A stretch of 64,000 bases of DNA, taken from contig CADCCZ010000002.1 of assembly GCA_902800045.1 (NCBI GenBank), positions 1 to 64,000 of the forward strand. Direction: 5' to 3'. The notes under the pieces are model-generated. The model was not told the DNA's origin and did not search any database. It saw only the letters and a list, made by a program, of their open reading frames with translations. The DNA is from an uncultured Bacteroidia bacterium (GTDB lineage Bacteria; Bacteroidota; Bacteroidia; Bacteroidales; ML635J-15). Of the stretch, positions 25,845-34,383 are shown piece by piece. The number at the start of each line of letters is the position of its first letter. The first letter of the stretch is position 1. The translations under genes were made by a program, and so were the position numbers.

Positions 25845-26146
25845 CATTCAAAATATCTGTTTGCTTAGTATTTTGTTAAAAACTTGACTGATTTTTGAAC
25901 AGCATCAAAAAACTTTTCATATCAAGCAAGTATGGCAAGTAAATCTTTTCAGATTTTTTAAAGTCATAAAATACTGATTAGCAAAATATTAGCAAACAAG
26001 TAACGTATAAACAAAAAAAAGTTGATAAAATTTGGTCGCATAAAAAAAAAGCATTTAATTTACCAACTTGAAATTTAGAGATAGACTACATTGTTATTAA
26101 TGGACATATTGGACACTTATTGTAGAACGAAAAGAACGGAAACAAT
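25845..26146. other. 302 bp AT-rich gap between topA and the T9SS operon
   Basis: No gene seen. An imperfect inverted repeat pairs 25858-25875 (TGTTTGCTTAGTATTTTG) with 25982-25998 (CAAAATATTAGCAAACA), and a third related copy lies at 25968-25982. The stem has no T run after it. A TAAAATTTG stretch at 26026-26034 resembles the -7 box with one extra base and may be part of the T9SS operon promoter, but this is weak. Confidence 0.4.
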
Positions 26147-27088
26147 ATGAGAAAAAGGATAACGCTATCGGGATTGTTGATATTGCTTTCGGCATGTTGG
26201 TCGTTTGCACAAAATGATTCGCATTACAGCTTATTCGAGTATTCACAGAATGTGTATAACCCGGGAGCTGCAGGAGCAAACAATGCAATGTGCGTAACAA
26301 GTATGCATCGTCAGCAATGGGTAGGATTTGAAACTGGTCGTCCACAGACTACTATTTTCACATTTGACATGCCGATAAAGGACTTCATGGGGCTAGGAGC
26401 CGTAGTAATGCATGAAAACATTGGTTTTCAGAATGATGTAAGTTTCATGATTAATGGAGCATACAGGCACGAATTTTCGTTCGGAATTCTTGGTGCAGGA
26501 CTTAGCTTAGGCATTCTCAACAGAAACTTGGACGGCGACTGGAAGACTCCCGAATCGCTCGAAGGAGATCCAGTATACACCGACGACAGAATACCTCACA
26601 AGGATAGTAAGGTTGCATTTGATATGCATTTAGGTGCAACTCTCTATGGCAAAGACTATTGGGCTGGTCTTTCTGTTAGCCATGTTATAAAACCGAAATT
26701 GAAATTAGGAGGAACTGAGTCAATTTATCTTGCTCCTCATTACTACATCGCCGGTGGTTACAACTGGGAATTACCAAATCCATCGAACGACCTGCTATTC
26801 TCAGCAATGGCTGTATATGCTTCCTCATTCGAATTTCAAGTCAATGTTAAATATTTGTACGAAAAGAAATTCTGGGCAGGATTATCATATAGGTATAATG
26901 ACGCCATTGTCCCAATGCTTGGCATACATCTTGCATTTGGTTTAAGCATAGGATATAGTTACGATATTCCTCTCGGAGCAAACGGCTACAGATACAACAC
27001 TGGTTCTCACGAGATTATGGTTAGATACTGCTTCAATGTATCACGCAACAACAATATGGGTAGGTACAGAAGCGTTAGAAGATTATAA
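26147..27088 (+). CDS. porP: PorP/SprF family T9SS outer-membrane protein
   Basis: 313 residues. A signal peptide (1-21, ending in WSFAQ) is followed by a predicted membrane beta-barrel. The family signature is clear: YNPGAAGAN near the N-terminus, RQQWVGFETG.P.T, and the aromatic C-terminal strand. PorP/SprF proteins work with the T9SS in delivery or attachment of substrates at the outer membrane. As the first gene of porP-gldK-gldL-gldM-gldN, with 37 bp to gldK, it is the PorP expected in the core operon rather than a stray paralogue. Confidence 0.93.
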   Translation: MRKRITLSGLLILLSACWSFAQNDSHYSLFEYSQNVYNPGAAGANNAMCVTSMHRQQWVGFETGRPQTTIFTFDMPIKDFMGLGAVVMHENIGFQNDVSFMINGAYRHEFSFGILGAGLSLGILNRNLDGDWKTPESLEGDPVYTDDRIPHKDSKVAFDMHLGATLYGKDYWAGLSVSHVIKPKLKLGGTESIYLAPHYYIAGGYNWELPNPSNDLLFSAMAVYASSFEFQVNVKYLYEKKFWAGLSYRYNDAIVPMLGIHLAFGLSIGYSYDIPLGANGYRYNTGSHEIMVRYCFNVSRNNNMGRYRSVRRL

Positions 27089-27125
27089 AAAAGAAAATTT
27101 AGAAACTTACTAAATATTATATATT

Positions 27126-28793
27126 ATGAGAAAGTTACTTGTCATTTTGGCTATATTCATCATCGCCCTCGCTAGCGGATGCAGCTACTCGGGCAATGGC
27201 GAATTGACAGGAGTAGACCGCAAGCCGTGGTACACCCCTGAACCTTACGGAATGCTGTTTATTCCTCCGGGATCATACCAGATGGGACCAAGCGACCAAG
27301 ATGTTCCATACGCAATGACAGCTCAATCAAAAACTGTTACTATTCAGGGTTTCTGGATGGATGAAACAGAAATCACAAACTCGGAATACAGACAGTTTGT
27401 ATATTGGGTAAGAGACTCTATGGCTCTGACAACCCTCGGTAAGGAAACTAAGGCTTCCACCGATTTCGGCGATATCAGCACCAAAAAGTCGTACCAACCA
27501 ACCGACTTTATTATTGACGATGCCGAAGTATCGGAAGAAGAGGTCAACTTTATGACCAACATGTACGAAAACGGCGAGTTCGACTTCGACGATTACGACA
27601 ATAATAATTTCCTCGATTGGAATGGACCGCTGGACTACAATGATTTGGAACTCAAGGGTATCCTTGTAAAGAATGAAATTCCTAACAATTTCAACCAGAC
27701 ATTGTTCCTCCTGCCTCCTGCCGAATTGTACAGGTTTAACCGCAAGATAGACCTCAACACAGATGCTTTGTACTACGAATACTTCTGGATGGACATTAAG
27801 CAGGCCGCACAGAAGCACGTGTTCAAACCAGGTGACGACGGTGTAATCCAGGATGCAGAACTTGCACGTAATTTCGAACGTGAACCAGACCACGGTCTTA
27901 GAATTGGCAGACACTTTAATCCGGAAACCGGCCACTATGAAGGAACTATTAAGGACCGTGAAAAATTGAAAGAAGACGCTGAATGGGAAGACTATGCAGA
28001 CAGAGAAATAAAGAACTATGACGGAAAGAACGATGCTGGAAGGCATGGCGGAAGATACAGCTACTGGATGCACGAAAAAGTTCATATCTATCCCGACACA
28101 TTGTGCTGGATAAGCGACTTCACTTATTCATACAACGAACCTATGGCTAAGGCTTATTTCTGGCATCCTGCTTACGACTACTATCCAGTAGTAGGTGTTA
28201 CATGGAAACAGGCATCGGCATTCTGCGTATGGAGAACCATGATGAAGAACGCAGCACAGGCATCAATGGGCGAAGCCGCACTTCAGGACTACAGACTTCC
28301 TACCGAATCGGAATGGGAATATGCTGCACGCGGTGGTCTCGACCTCATGATGTATCCGTGGGGCGGTTTATACACTCGTAACTACAGCGGTTGCCACGTA
28401 GCTAACTTCAAGCCTATGAGAGGTAACTACTACGACGATGGCGGTGTTCAGACTCTTATGGTTGCAACATTCGATCCGAACGAATTCGGTTTGTACGACA
28501 TGGGCGGAAACGTTGCAGAATGGACAAGCAACGCTTTCGACGAAGCAGCATACAATTATACTCACGATTTGAATCCCGACTATCAATACTACGCTCATCC
28601 TGACGACTCTCCTGCTCTTAAGAGAAAAGTTATCAGAGGCGGTTCGTGGAAGGACGTATCGTACTACATGCAGAATGGTACTCGCACATACGAATATCAG
28701 GATTCGGCAAAGAGCTATATCGGATTCAGATGTGTAAGAGAATATCTCGGACGTCACAGAGGCGACGGATCTTCATACTCACAAGTATATTAA
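27126..28793 (+). CDS. gldK: T9SS outer-membrane lipoprotein GldK/PorK
   Basis: 555 residues. A lipoprotein signal peptide has its cysteine at residue 19 (ALASGC). The formylglycine-generating-enzyme-like (sulfatase-modifying factor) fold begins at GMLFIPPGSYQMG and ends with YRLPTESEWEYAARGG, YDMGGNVAEWTSN, RGGSW and SYIGFRCVRE. PorK and PorN form the large periplasmic ring attached to the outer membrane. The protein is longer than PorK of P. gingivalis or GldK of F. johnsoniae (under 500 residues); the extra length is an acidic, Asp/Asn-rich insert at about residues 120-310, between the first and second halves of the fold. Confidence 0.96.
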   Translation: MRKLLVILAIFIIALASGCSYSGNGELTGVDRKPWYTPEPYGMLFIPPGSYQMGPSDQDVPYAMTAQSKTVTIQGFWMDETEITNSEYRQFVYWVRDSMALTTLGKETKASTDFGDISTKKSYQPTDFIIDDAEVSEEEVNFMTNMYENGEFDFDDYDNNNFLDWNGPLDYNDLELKGILVKNEIPNNFNQTLFLLPPAELYRFNRKIDLNTDALYYEYFWMDIKQAAQKHVFKPGDDGVIQDAELARNFEREPDHGLRIGRHFNPETGHYEGTIKDREKLKEDAEWEDYADREIKNYDGKNDAGRHGGRYSYWMHEKVHIYPDTLCWISDFTYSYNEPMAKAYFWHPAYDYYPVVGVTWKQASAFCVWRTMMKNAAQASMGEAALQDYRLPTESEWEYAARGGLDLMMYPWGGLYTRNYSGCHVANFKPMRGNYYDDGGVQTLMVATFDPNEFGLYDMGGNVAEWTSNAFDEAAYNYTHDLNPDYQYYAHPDDSPALKRKVIRGGSWKDVSYYMQNGTRTYEYQDSAKSYIGFRCVREYLGRHRGDGSSYSQVY

Positions 28794-28851
28794 TTAGTGA
28801 ATTATATTGTTTTATTTAAGTTAAGTATTATAAACTAAAAAAAGTAAAATT

Positions 28852-29787
28852 ATGAGTCTTGGTGAATTGACCCAAACCAAAGGGTACAAAGTATTTATGG
28901 GTTACGTTTACGGTTGGGGTGCAACCGTAGTTATGGTTGGTGCATTGTTCAAAATCCAGCACTATCCTGGTGCAAGTGTCATGCTTATCGTAGGTCTTAT
29001 GACAGAAGCTGTGATCTTCTTCCTCTCAGCATTCGAACCACCTCACGAACAAGTTGACTGGAGTTTGGTTTACCCCGAACTTGCAGGTATCGACAAGGAT
29101 ATGGATTCTATCAATGTTGAAGACAAGAAGGCTGCTGTTAAATCAAAGAAGTCGGCTTTGGAAAAATTCGACGCTATGATTGAAAACGCAGAGATTACCC
29201 CAGAATTATTCGAAAAGTTGGGTCATGGTTTGAAGAATTTGAATACTACTACCGAAAAGTTGAAAGACGTATCGGATGCAACTGCTGCAACAAATAATTA
29301 TGTAGCAAACTTCGAAATGGCATCTGAAAAGGTTAACTCGTTCGCAGAAGCATACGGTGCATCGGCACAGAAGCTCAACGTACAGGCTGAAAAGTTGGCA
29401 AGCGCTTACGAAAGATCAGCTATGTCGGTTGGTAATTCGGGTGACGAACTTTCGGCAACCTACACCAAGCTTATCGCTTCGATGAATAAGGAACTCGAAA
29501 CTTCGGCTGGTAGCGGCAAGTCGTACAACGAACAGTTGAACATCATGAACAAGAACCTCATGGCTCTCAACTCGGTTTACGAAATGCAACTCGAAGGAAC
29601 AAACAAGCAGTTCGAAGCAGCAAAGAAGTTGTCGACAGGCTTGGACGAAATCATGGCAAACATGAAGCAGTCGGCAGAAGACACAAAGCGCTACAGAGAC
29701 GAAATAGGAAGATTGAGCTCGAACTTGGCAGCAATGAACACTATTTATGGAAATATGTTGGCTGCAATGAATTTCAAGCAGAATTAA
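28852..29787 (+). CDS. gldL: T9SS inner-membrane motor protein GldL/PorL
   Basis: 311 residues. Two transmembrane helices lie near the N-terminus (about 13-33 and 41-61), with Glu52 inside the second helix, the position of the essential glutamate of the proton path. A long cytoplasmic coiled-coil tail (about 85-311) follows, rich in Ala, Glu, Lys and Asn. GldL pentamers surround a GldM dimer and form the rotary motor driven by the proton gradient. The gene is 58 bp after gldK and 53 bp before gldM, without an obvious promoter between them. Confidence 0.96.
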   Translation: MSLGELTQTKGYKVFMGYVYGWGATVVMVGALFKIQHYPGASVMLIVGLMTEAVIFFLSAFEPPHEQVDWSLVYPELAGIDKDMDSINVEDKKAAVKSKKSALEKFDAMIENAEITPELFEKLGHGLKNLNTTTEKLKDVSDATAATNNYVANFEMASEKVNSFAEAYGASAQKLNVQAEKLASAYERSAMSVGNSGDELSATYTKLIASMNKELETSAGSGKSYNEQLNIMNKNLMALNSVYEMQLEGTNKQFEAAKKLSTGLDEIMANMKQSAEDTKRYRDEIGRLSSNLAAMNTIYGNMLAAMNFKQN

Positions 29788-29840
29788 TTTCCGCATAGTG
29801 AATTATTAACTGATTGTTTAACATTAAAAAGTAAAGTTAT

Positions 29841-31523
29841 ATGTCAGGTGGAAATTGTCCGGAGACCCCGAGACAGAAAATGATCGGTATGATGTACCTG
29901 TTCTACACCGCACTTATGGCATTGAACGTATCAAACGAAGTTTTGAACGCGTTCGTGGCGGTAAACGCAGGTATTCAGCAGACCACTGAAAACTTCTCGA
30001 TTAAGACCGGAGAACTATACGGAAGAATTGACGGCAAAGCCGCTGAGCAGCCAGGCAAATACGCCGCACTGCAGAAGGAAGCTCATGAATTTGAAGCAGA
30101 ATGTAATAAAATCTTCAATGGTATCAGAAGAATTAAGGTTCAGTGTTTGAACAAGAGCGATGAAACCATCGACCCGACAAACATCGAAATGGATACCGCT
30201 GTAATTAAGAAAATGGACGATATCAACGCAGCTCCTGCTATCATGGATAAGGAAGCTGGCGGTGTTATGGGTGACAGCTTAAGATCTTGGATGGACAACT
30301 TCAGAGATATGGTTCTCAAGATGTCTGTATTCAGAACCGACAAGAAGGACCCCAACAGCCCTGTTGATACAACTAGCTCGTTCTACAAAAGAACTGCAGC
30401 AGCCCTCGCTACTCCAGATAAGATCGACGACGGTGCTACAATTCCTTGGGAACTTGGTCTTGTAAGACACATGCCTCTCGTTGGTACATTGGCATTGCTC
30501 TCAAAATTGCAGTCAGATATCAGAAACGTTGAAGCTGAAGTATTGCAGCAGATGGTTGCCGACCTCGAAGGTATGGATATTCGTATCTCTTCTCTTACTG
30601 GTTTGGTAAGTACATCTAAGAGCGTCGTAATGAGCGGTAGCGAATACGAAGCACAGATATTTATCGGTGCTCGCGATACCACTATGAGACCTACTATTTA
30701 TATTACACAAACTGCTCCTTACTACGATTCAGTAGTTAAGCCAAATGGTGAAATCGAATACAAGCAGCTTGCAAATGTAACATACGACACATTGCCATTG
30801 GACGAAGAAGGTCGTGGTACATGGAAGAATGTTGGTGGCGTAGGCGAACACGGATACGGCGGTTTGATTTTCTACAAGTCAAACGTTGGTGACCAGTGGA
30901 TTCCTTACAAATCATCGTACGCAGTTGCAACTTCATCGACAACTATTTCGGCTACAGCTTGTAACATTTTCTACAAAGGTTTGCAGAACCCAGTATCTGT
31001 TGCTGCATCAGGCTACACTAACATCAACGTGTCGGCTACTGGTGGCGCAACAATATCAAAGGGTAAGGTTGCTGGATACGAAGGCGAATATATCGTAACA
31101 ATCCCGGCAAACAGCCAGACCAAGGAAGTTACAATCAACGTAAGCGCAGATGGAAAGTCGGTAGGACATCAGACTTTCAAAGTAATGAATGTTCCGTCAC
31201 CAACCATTACAATCGGTGGTTACAAGAGTGGTGATGACGTTCCTAAGGCTGCTATAAAAGGTTCACCAAGACTTGATGCAGTACTTGAAGGCGGATTCTT
31301 CCCGTTCAAGGACGTTAAATACGCTGTTACATCCTTCACTTACATGAAGGAAGTTAGAGGTGTAACATCATCACAGGTTGTTAGCGGCAATACAATACCT
31401 GGAGATATCCTATCAGATATATCAAAGAAGGCATCAGGTTCTTCAATTTCGTTCATCGGAGTTAAGGTATCATCACCTTCTGGACCAAGAAATGCTCCTG
31501 GTTTTACTGCTAGATTGAAATAA
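29841..31523 (+). CDS. gldM: T9SS motor shaft protein GldM/PorM
   Basis: 560 residues. The N-terminus reads PRQKMIGMMYLFYTALMALN, a single transmembrane helix (about 14-32) that sits inside the GldL ring. Four periplasmic domains follow, the last two with Ig-like beta patterns (about 325-560). The family is well defined: GldM spans the periplasm and passes rotation to the GldK/GldN ring. Length is close to that of F. johnsoniae GldM. It lies between gldL and gldN in the operon. Confidence 0.96.
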   Translation: MSGGNCPETPRQKMIGMMYLFYTALMALNVSNEVLNAFVAVNAGIQQTTENFSIKTGELYGRIDGKAAEQPGKYAALQKEAHEFEAECNKIFNGIRRIKVQCLNKSDETIDPTNIEMDTAVIKKMDDINAAPAIMDKEAGGVMGDSLRSWMDNFRDMVLKMSVFRTDKKDPNSPVDTTSSFYKRTAAALATPDKIDDGATIPWELGLVRHMPLVGTLALLSKLQSDIRNVEAEVLQQMVADLEGMDIRISSLTGLVSTSKSVVMSGSEYEAQIFIGARDTTMRPTIYITQTAPYYDSVVKPNGEIEYKQLANVTYDTLPLDEEGRGTWKNVGGVGEHGYGGLIFYKSNVGDQWIPYKSSYAVATSSTTISATACNIFYKGLQNPVSVAASGYTNINVSATGGATISKGKVAGYEGEYIVTIPANSQTKEVTINVSADGKSVGHQTFKVMNVPSPTITIGGYKSGDDVPKAAIKGSPRLDAVLEGGFFPFKDVKYAVTSFTYMKEVRGVTSSQVVSGNTIPGDILSDISKKASGSSISFIGVKVSSPSGPRNAPGFTARLK

Positions 31524-31538
31524 TTAAAATTCATAGTC

Positions 31539-32483
31539 ATGAAAAGATTAGTTAGTTTTTCCGTATTATTGGCTCTCATGATTATAATGGCAAACACATC
31601 GTTTGGTCAAGTACTCGACGGTGCATTCGCCAGAGAGACAACAGTGAAGAGAAATGTAGTTCCTCTGCCATACATTAGGGAGGCAGACGCTATGTATTCG
31701 AAGAAAATTCTAAGAATTCTCGAGTTAAAAGAGAAACAGAATCTCCCTCTATATTATCCCCAGACAAGAATGACTTATCCGGGCGAATTGCAACCGCAAA
31801 GAAGTAGAGTTAACCTTCTGTATCTTGTATATGATATCGGAATCAAAGGAAAAACTTTCTATAAGGCAACCGGACAGGAAATAGAAGACAACGAAAGTAC
31901 CGACAATAGGTATCCTGTATTCAAACTCGATGCAGGCGACATTACCAACTGGTGGAGAACTCCTGTAGAAAAGGACGACCCAGCAAGAGACTCGTTGCTG
32001 TCTTACGAAGGAACAATGAAGGTTATCGACCCATATTCGGATCCTGACAATCCTGAATACACCGACGAACCTATCAAAATGGAACTCGAAGAAAGCGACC
32101 GCGGTATAATGGACGAACTCTGGGTTTGGGAAGAATGGTTCTTCGACAAACAGAGATCTGTTATGGATGTCCGCATTATGGCAATGTCGTTCGACGGTTG
32201 GAAAGATGCTGGTACTCGTGTATGGCCATTCTGGATTGCCTACAATGACTATCGCCCATTGTTCGCCACCTACGAGTCTTTCAACACTCACAATGAGGCA
32301 GAACACAGAACTTTCGACGACATATTCCTGCAGAGAAGATTCTCGAGCTTCATAGTTGCCGAAACCAACCCATACGACAACCGTCTTATCTCCGACTACC
32401 TCATCGGTATCGAAGCTATCAGGGAAGGCGAAAGAATCCAGGAAGAAATGTTTAAGTACGAACACGACCAATGGGAATACTAA
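31539..32483 (+). CDS. gldN: T9SS periplasmic ring protein GldN/PorN
   Basis: 314 residues. A signal peptide (1-23, ending in TSFGQ) is followed by the GldN domain, with the family stretches YIREADAMYSKKILR, VYDIG.KGKTFYKATG, and WVWEEWFFDKQRSVMDVRI followed by GPFWI-like WPFWIAYNDYRPLFA. GldN binds GldK and GldM to complete the outer ring. The last gene of the operon: 15 bp after gldM and followed by a strong terminator. Confidence 0.95.
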   Translation: MKRLVSFSVLLALMIIMANTSFGQVLDGAFARETTVKRNVVPLPYIREADAMYSKKILRILELKEKQNLPLYYPQTRMTYPGELQPQRSRVNLLYLVYDIGIKGKTFYKATGQEIEDNESTDNRYPVFKLDAGDITNWWRTPVEKDDPARDSLLSYEGTMKVIDPYSDPDNPEYTDEPIKMELEESDRGIMDELWVWEEWFFDKQRSVMDVRIMAMSFDGWKDAGTRVWPFWIAYNDYRPLFATYESFNTHNEAEHRTFDDIFLQRRFSSFIVAETNPYDNRLISDYLIGIEAIREGERIQEEMFKYEHDQWEY

Positions 32484-32508
32484 CAGAATTTAATTATTCA
32501 TAACATAG

Positions 32509-32539
32509 GAAAGGCTACTTCGGTAGCCTTTCTTTTTTT
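32509..32539 (+). terminator. Terminator of the T9SS operon
   Basis: Stem GAAAGGCTAC / GTAGCCTTTC with a TTCG tetraloop and a T7 run, 25 nt after the gldN stop. Confidence 0.95.
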
Positions 32540-32617
32540 ATCAATTGTGCAATCAAGATATAAACACTAGGTTAATAAAAAATATATTTTTTGCTTTAAT
32601 GCCATCTCAAAATGAAA

Positions 32618-32625
32618 TACTTTTG
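32618..32625 (+). promoter_or_regulatory. prs promoter -7 box (TACTTTTG)
   Basis: TAnnTTTG match 30 nt before the prs ATG. A TTTG at 32590-32593 is 24 nt upstream, slightly more than the usual spacing for a -33 element. Confidence 0.55.
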
Positions 32626-32655
32626 CAGACCGAAACATAAAAACAATTTTTAACC

Positions 32656-33615
32656 ATGACAACAAACAACGAGATAGCTTCACCTATCAAATTTTTTGCA
32701 GGATCGGCAAGCAGATACGTAGCCGAAGAAATCGTAAAAGGCTATAACCCAGAAATGAAGCTTGGCGAAAGCACACTTCTTAAATTCAGCGACGGCGAGT
32801 TTGTAACCAGCATCGACGAAACGGTAAGAGGATGTACAGTATTCCTAATCCAGTCGACATTCCCGCCAGTAGAAAACCTTTTCGAACTTATGCTCATGGT
32901 CGATGCAGCCAAGAGAGCATCGGCAGAACAGGTTGTAGCAGTTATCCCCTACTTCGGATTCGCTCGTCAGGACAGAAAAGACAAGCCAAGAGTTGCTATC
33001 GGAGCAAAACTCGTAGCCGACCTCCTTATGGCATCGGGCGTAAACAGAGTCATGACTATGGACTTGCACGCCGACCAGATCCAGGGATTCTTCAATGTAC
33101 CAGTTGACCATATTTATGCATCAACCTTGTTTGTACCATATATTAAGAGCCTTAACCTCGACAATCTCGTTATTGCATCGCCAGATATGGGTGGAGCAAA
33201 GAGAGCAAAAGCTTATTCGCACTTCCTTGATGCAGAGATGGTTATCTCTCACAAGTCAAGATCAAAAGCTAACATGGTAAGCGAAATGATGGTTATCGGC
33301 GACGTAAAGGACAAGAACGTCATTATTGTTGACGACATGATTGATACAGCAGGAACAATAACAATGGCAGCCGACATCATCATGGAAAAGGGAGCAAAGA
33401 GCGTTCGCGCAGTTGCTACTCACCCAGTACTTTCGGGACCAGCTTACGAAAGAATCAACAAGTCGGCTCTCATCGAAGTTATCACAACCAACTCTATTCC
33501 TATCAAGGAAGGTGCATCCGACAAGATTAAGGTTATCTCGATAGGCGATTTGTTCGGCGAAGTAATCAACAACGTTTACCACCACAAGTCAATCAGCAAA
33601 AACTTCATCGTATAA
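32656..33615 (+). CDS. prs: Ribose-phosphate pyrophosphokinase
   Basis: 319 residues. It makes PRPP from ribose 5-phosphate and ATP for nucleotide, His and Trp synthesis. Visible motifs are FSDGE (ribose-phosphate side), YFGFARQDRK (ATP-binding flexible loop), DLHADQIQGFF, and the PRPP-binding loop NVIIVDDMIDTAGTI. Length is standard for class I enzymes. The stop codon is directly followed by the ATG of the deoxynucleoside kinase gene, so the two are co-translated. Confidence 0.97.
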   Translation: MTTNNEIASPIKFFAGSASRYVAEEIVKGYNPEMKLGESTLLKFSDGEFVTSIDETVRGCTVFLIQSTFPPVENLFELMLMVDAAKRASAEQVVAVIPYFGFARQDRKDKPRVAIGAKLVADLLMASGVNRVMTMDLHADQIQGFFNVPVDHIYASTLFVPYIKSLNLDNLVIASPDMGGAKRAKAYSHFLDAEMVISHKSRSKANMVSEMMVIGDVKDKNVIIVDDMIDTAGTITMAADIIMEKGAKSVRAVATHPVLSGPAYERINKSALIEVITTNSIPIKEGASDKIKVISIGDLFGEVINNVYHHKSISKNFIV

Positions 33616-34251
33616 ATGGATATACGATATTTGGTCATCGAAGGGAACATCGGAGCCGGCAAGACAAGCCTCAGCAAGCTCATTGCCGAACGAAAAAAAG
33701 GAAAACTTTTCCTCGAACAATATGCCGAGAACCCTTTCCTGCCCAAATTCTACGAAAATCCTGAGAGATATTCGTTCCCATTGGAACTTTCGTTCCTTGC
33801 AGACAGATACAATCAGCTCAAAAACAGCATATCGTCATTCGACTTGTTCAACGAGCTGATTGTATCTGATTATTTTTTCATGAAATCGTTGATTTTCTCG
33901 GCGCATACACTGCAAGAAGACGAATACAAACTATACCGCCAGCTATTCGATATTATATATAGTACGTTGCCGAAACCCGACCTATACGTTTATCTACATA
34001 AAAATACCGACTTGCTGTTGAAGAATATAAGCAAACGCGGACGCGAATACGAAAAAAACATATCGGCCGAATATCTGAAGGGAATAGAAAATGGCTACTT
34101 CAATTTCTTCAAGCAGCAAAATCAAATGAAAATCGTTGTTATCGACACAAATAACATCGATTTTGTAAACAATCCTGCAGATTTGGACAAGATTGAAAAT
34201 GCCATATTCAACAACGATTATGAGATAGGAATAACAAGACTTATTTTATAG
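33616..34251 (+). CDS. Deoxynucleoside kinase (dAK/dCK/dGK family)
   Basis: 211 residues. The P-loop GNIGAGKTSLSK is at residues 10-21, with FLEQYAENPFLPKFYENP and ELSFLADRY following, which bind substrate in this family, and a lid-like segment around NISKRGREYEKNIS. The enzymes phosphorylate salvaged deoxynucleosides in the cytoplasm. Base specificity (adenosine, guanosine or cytidine) cannot be decided from sequence. It begins on the base after the prs stop, tying salvage and PRPP supply into one transcript. Confidence 0.9.
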   Translation: MDIRYLVIEGNIGAGKTSLSKLIAERKKGKLFLEQYAENPFLPKFYENPERYSFPLELSFLADRYNQLKNSISSFDLFNELIVSDYFFMKSLIFSAHTLQEDEYKLYRQLFDIIYSTLPKPDLYVYLHKNTDLLLKNISKRGREYEKNISAEYLKGIENGYFNFFKQQNQMKIVVIDTNNIDFVNNPADLDKIENAIFNNDYEIGITRLIL

Positions 34252-34305
34252 GTATTTTTTTTTATCTTTTTAATCTTTTTTCTTTACAATTCAAAAACAT
34301 CGTAT

Positions 34306-34313
34306 TATCTTTG
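34306..34313 (+). promoter_or_regulatory. Promoter -7 box of the OmpA/TPR lipoprotein gene (TATCTTTG)
   Basis: TAnnTTTG match 70 nt before the ATG at 34384. Confidence 0.6.
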
Positions 34314-34383
34314 CACAGATTTTTTCCCGAAAGGGAAGTGGTAAATAAAATAATTAAAAATTAACAAGAATAAGGAATAAATT

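Noticed and set aside
25845..26146. Small RNA gene in the gap after topA
   Set aside because: No promoter plus terminator pair and no family structure recognised.
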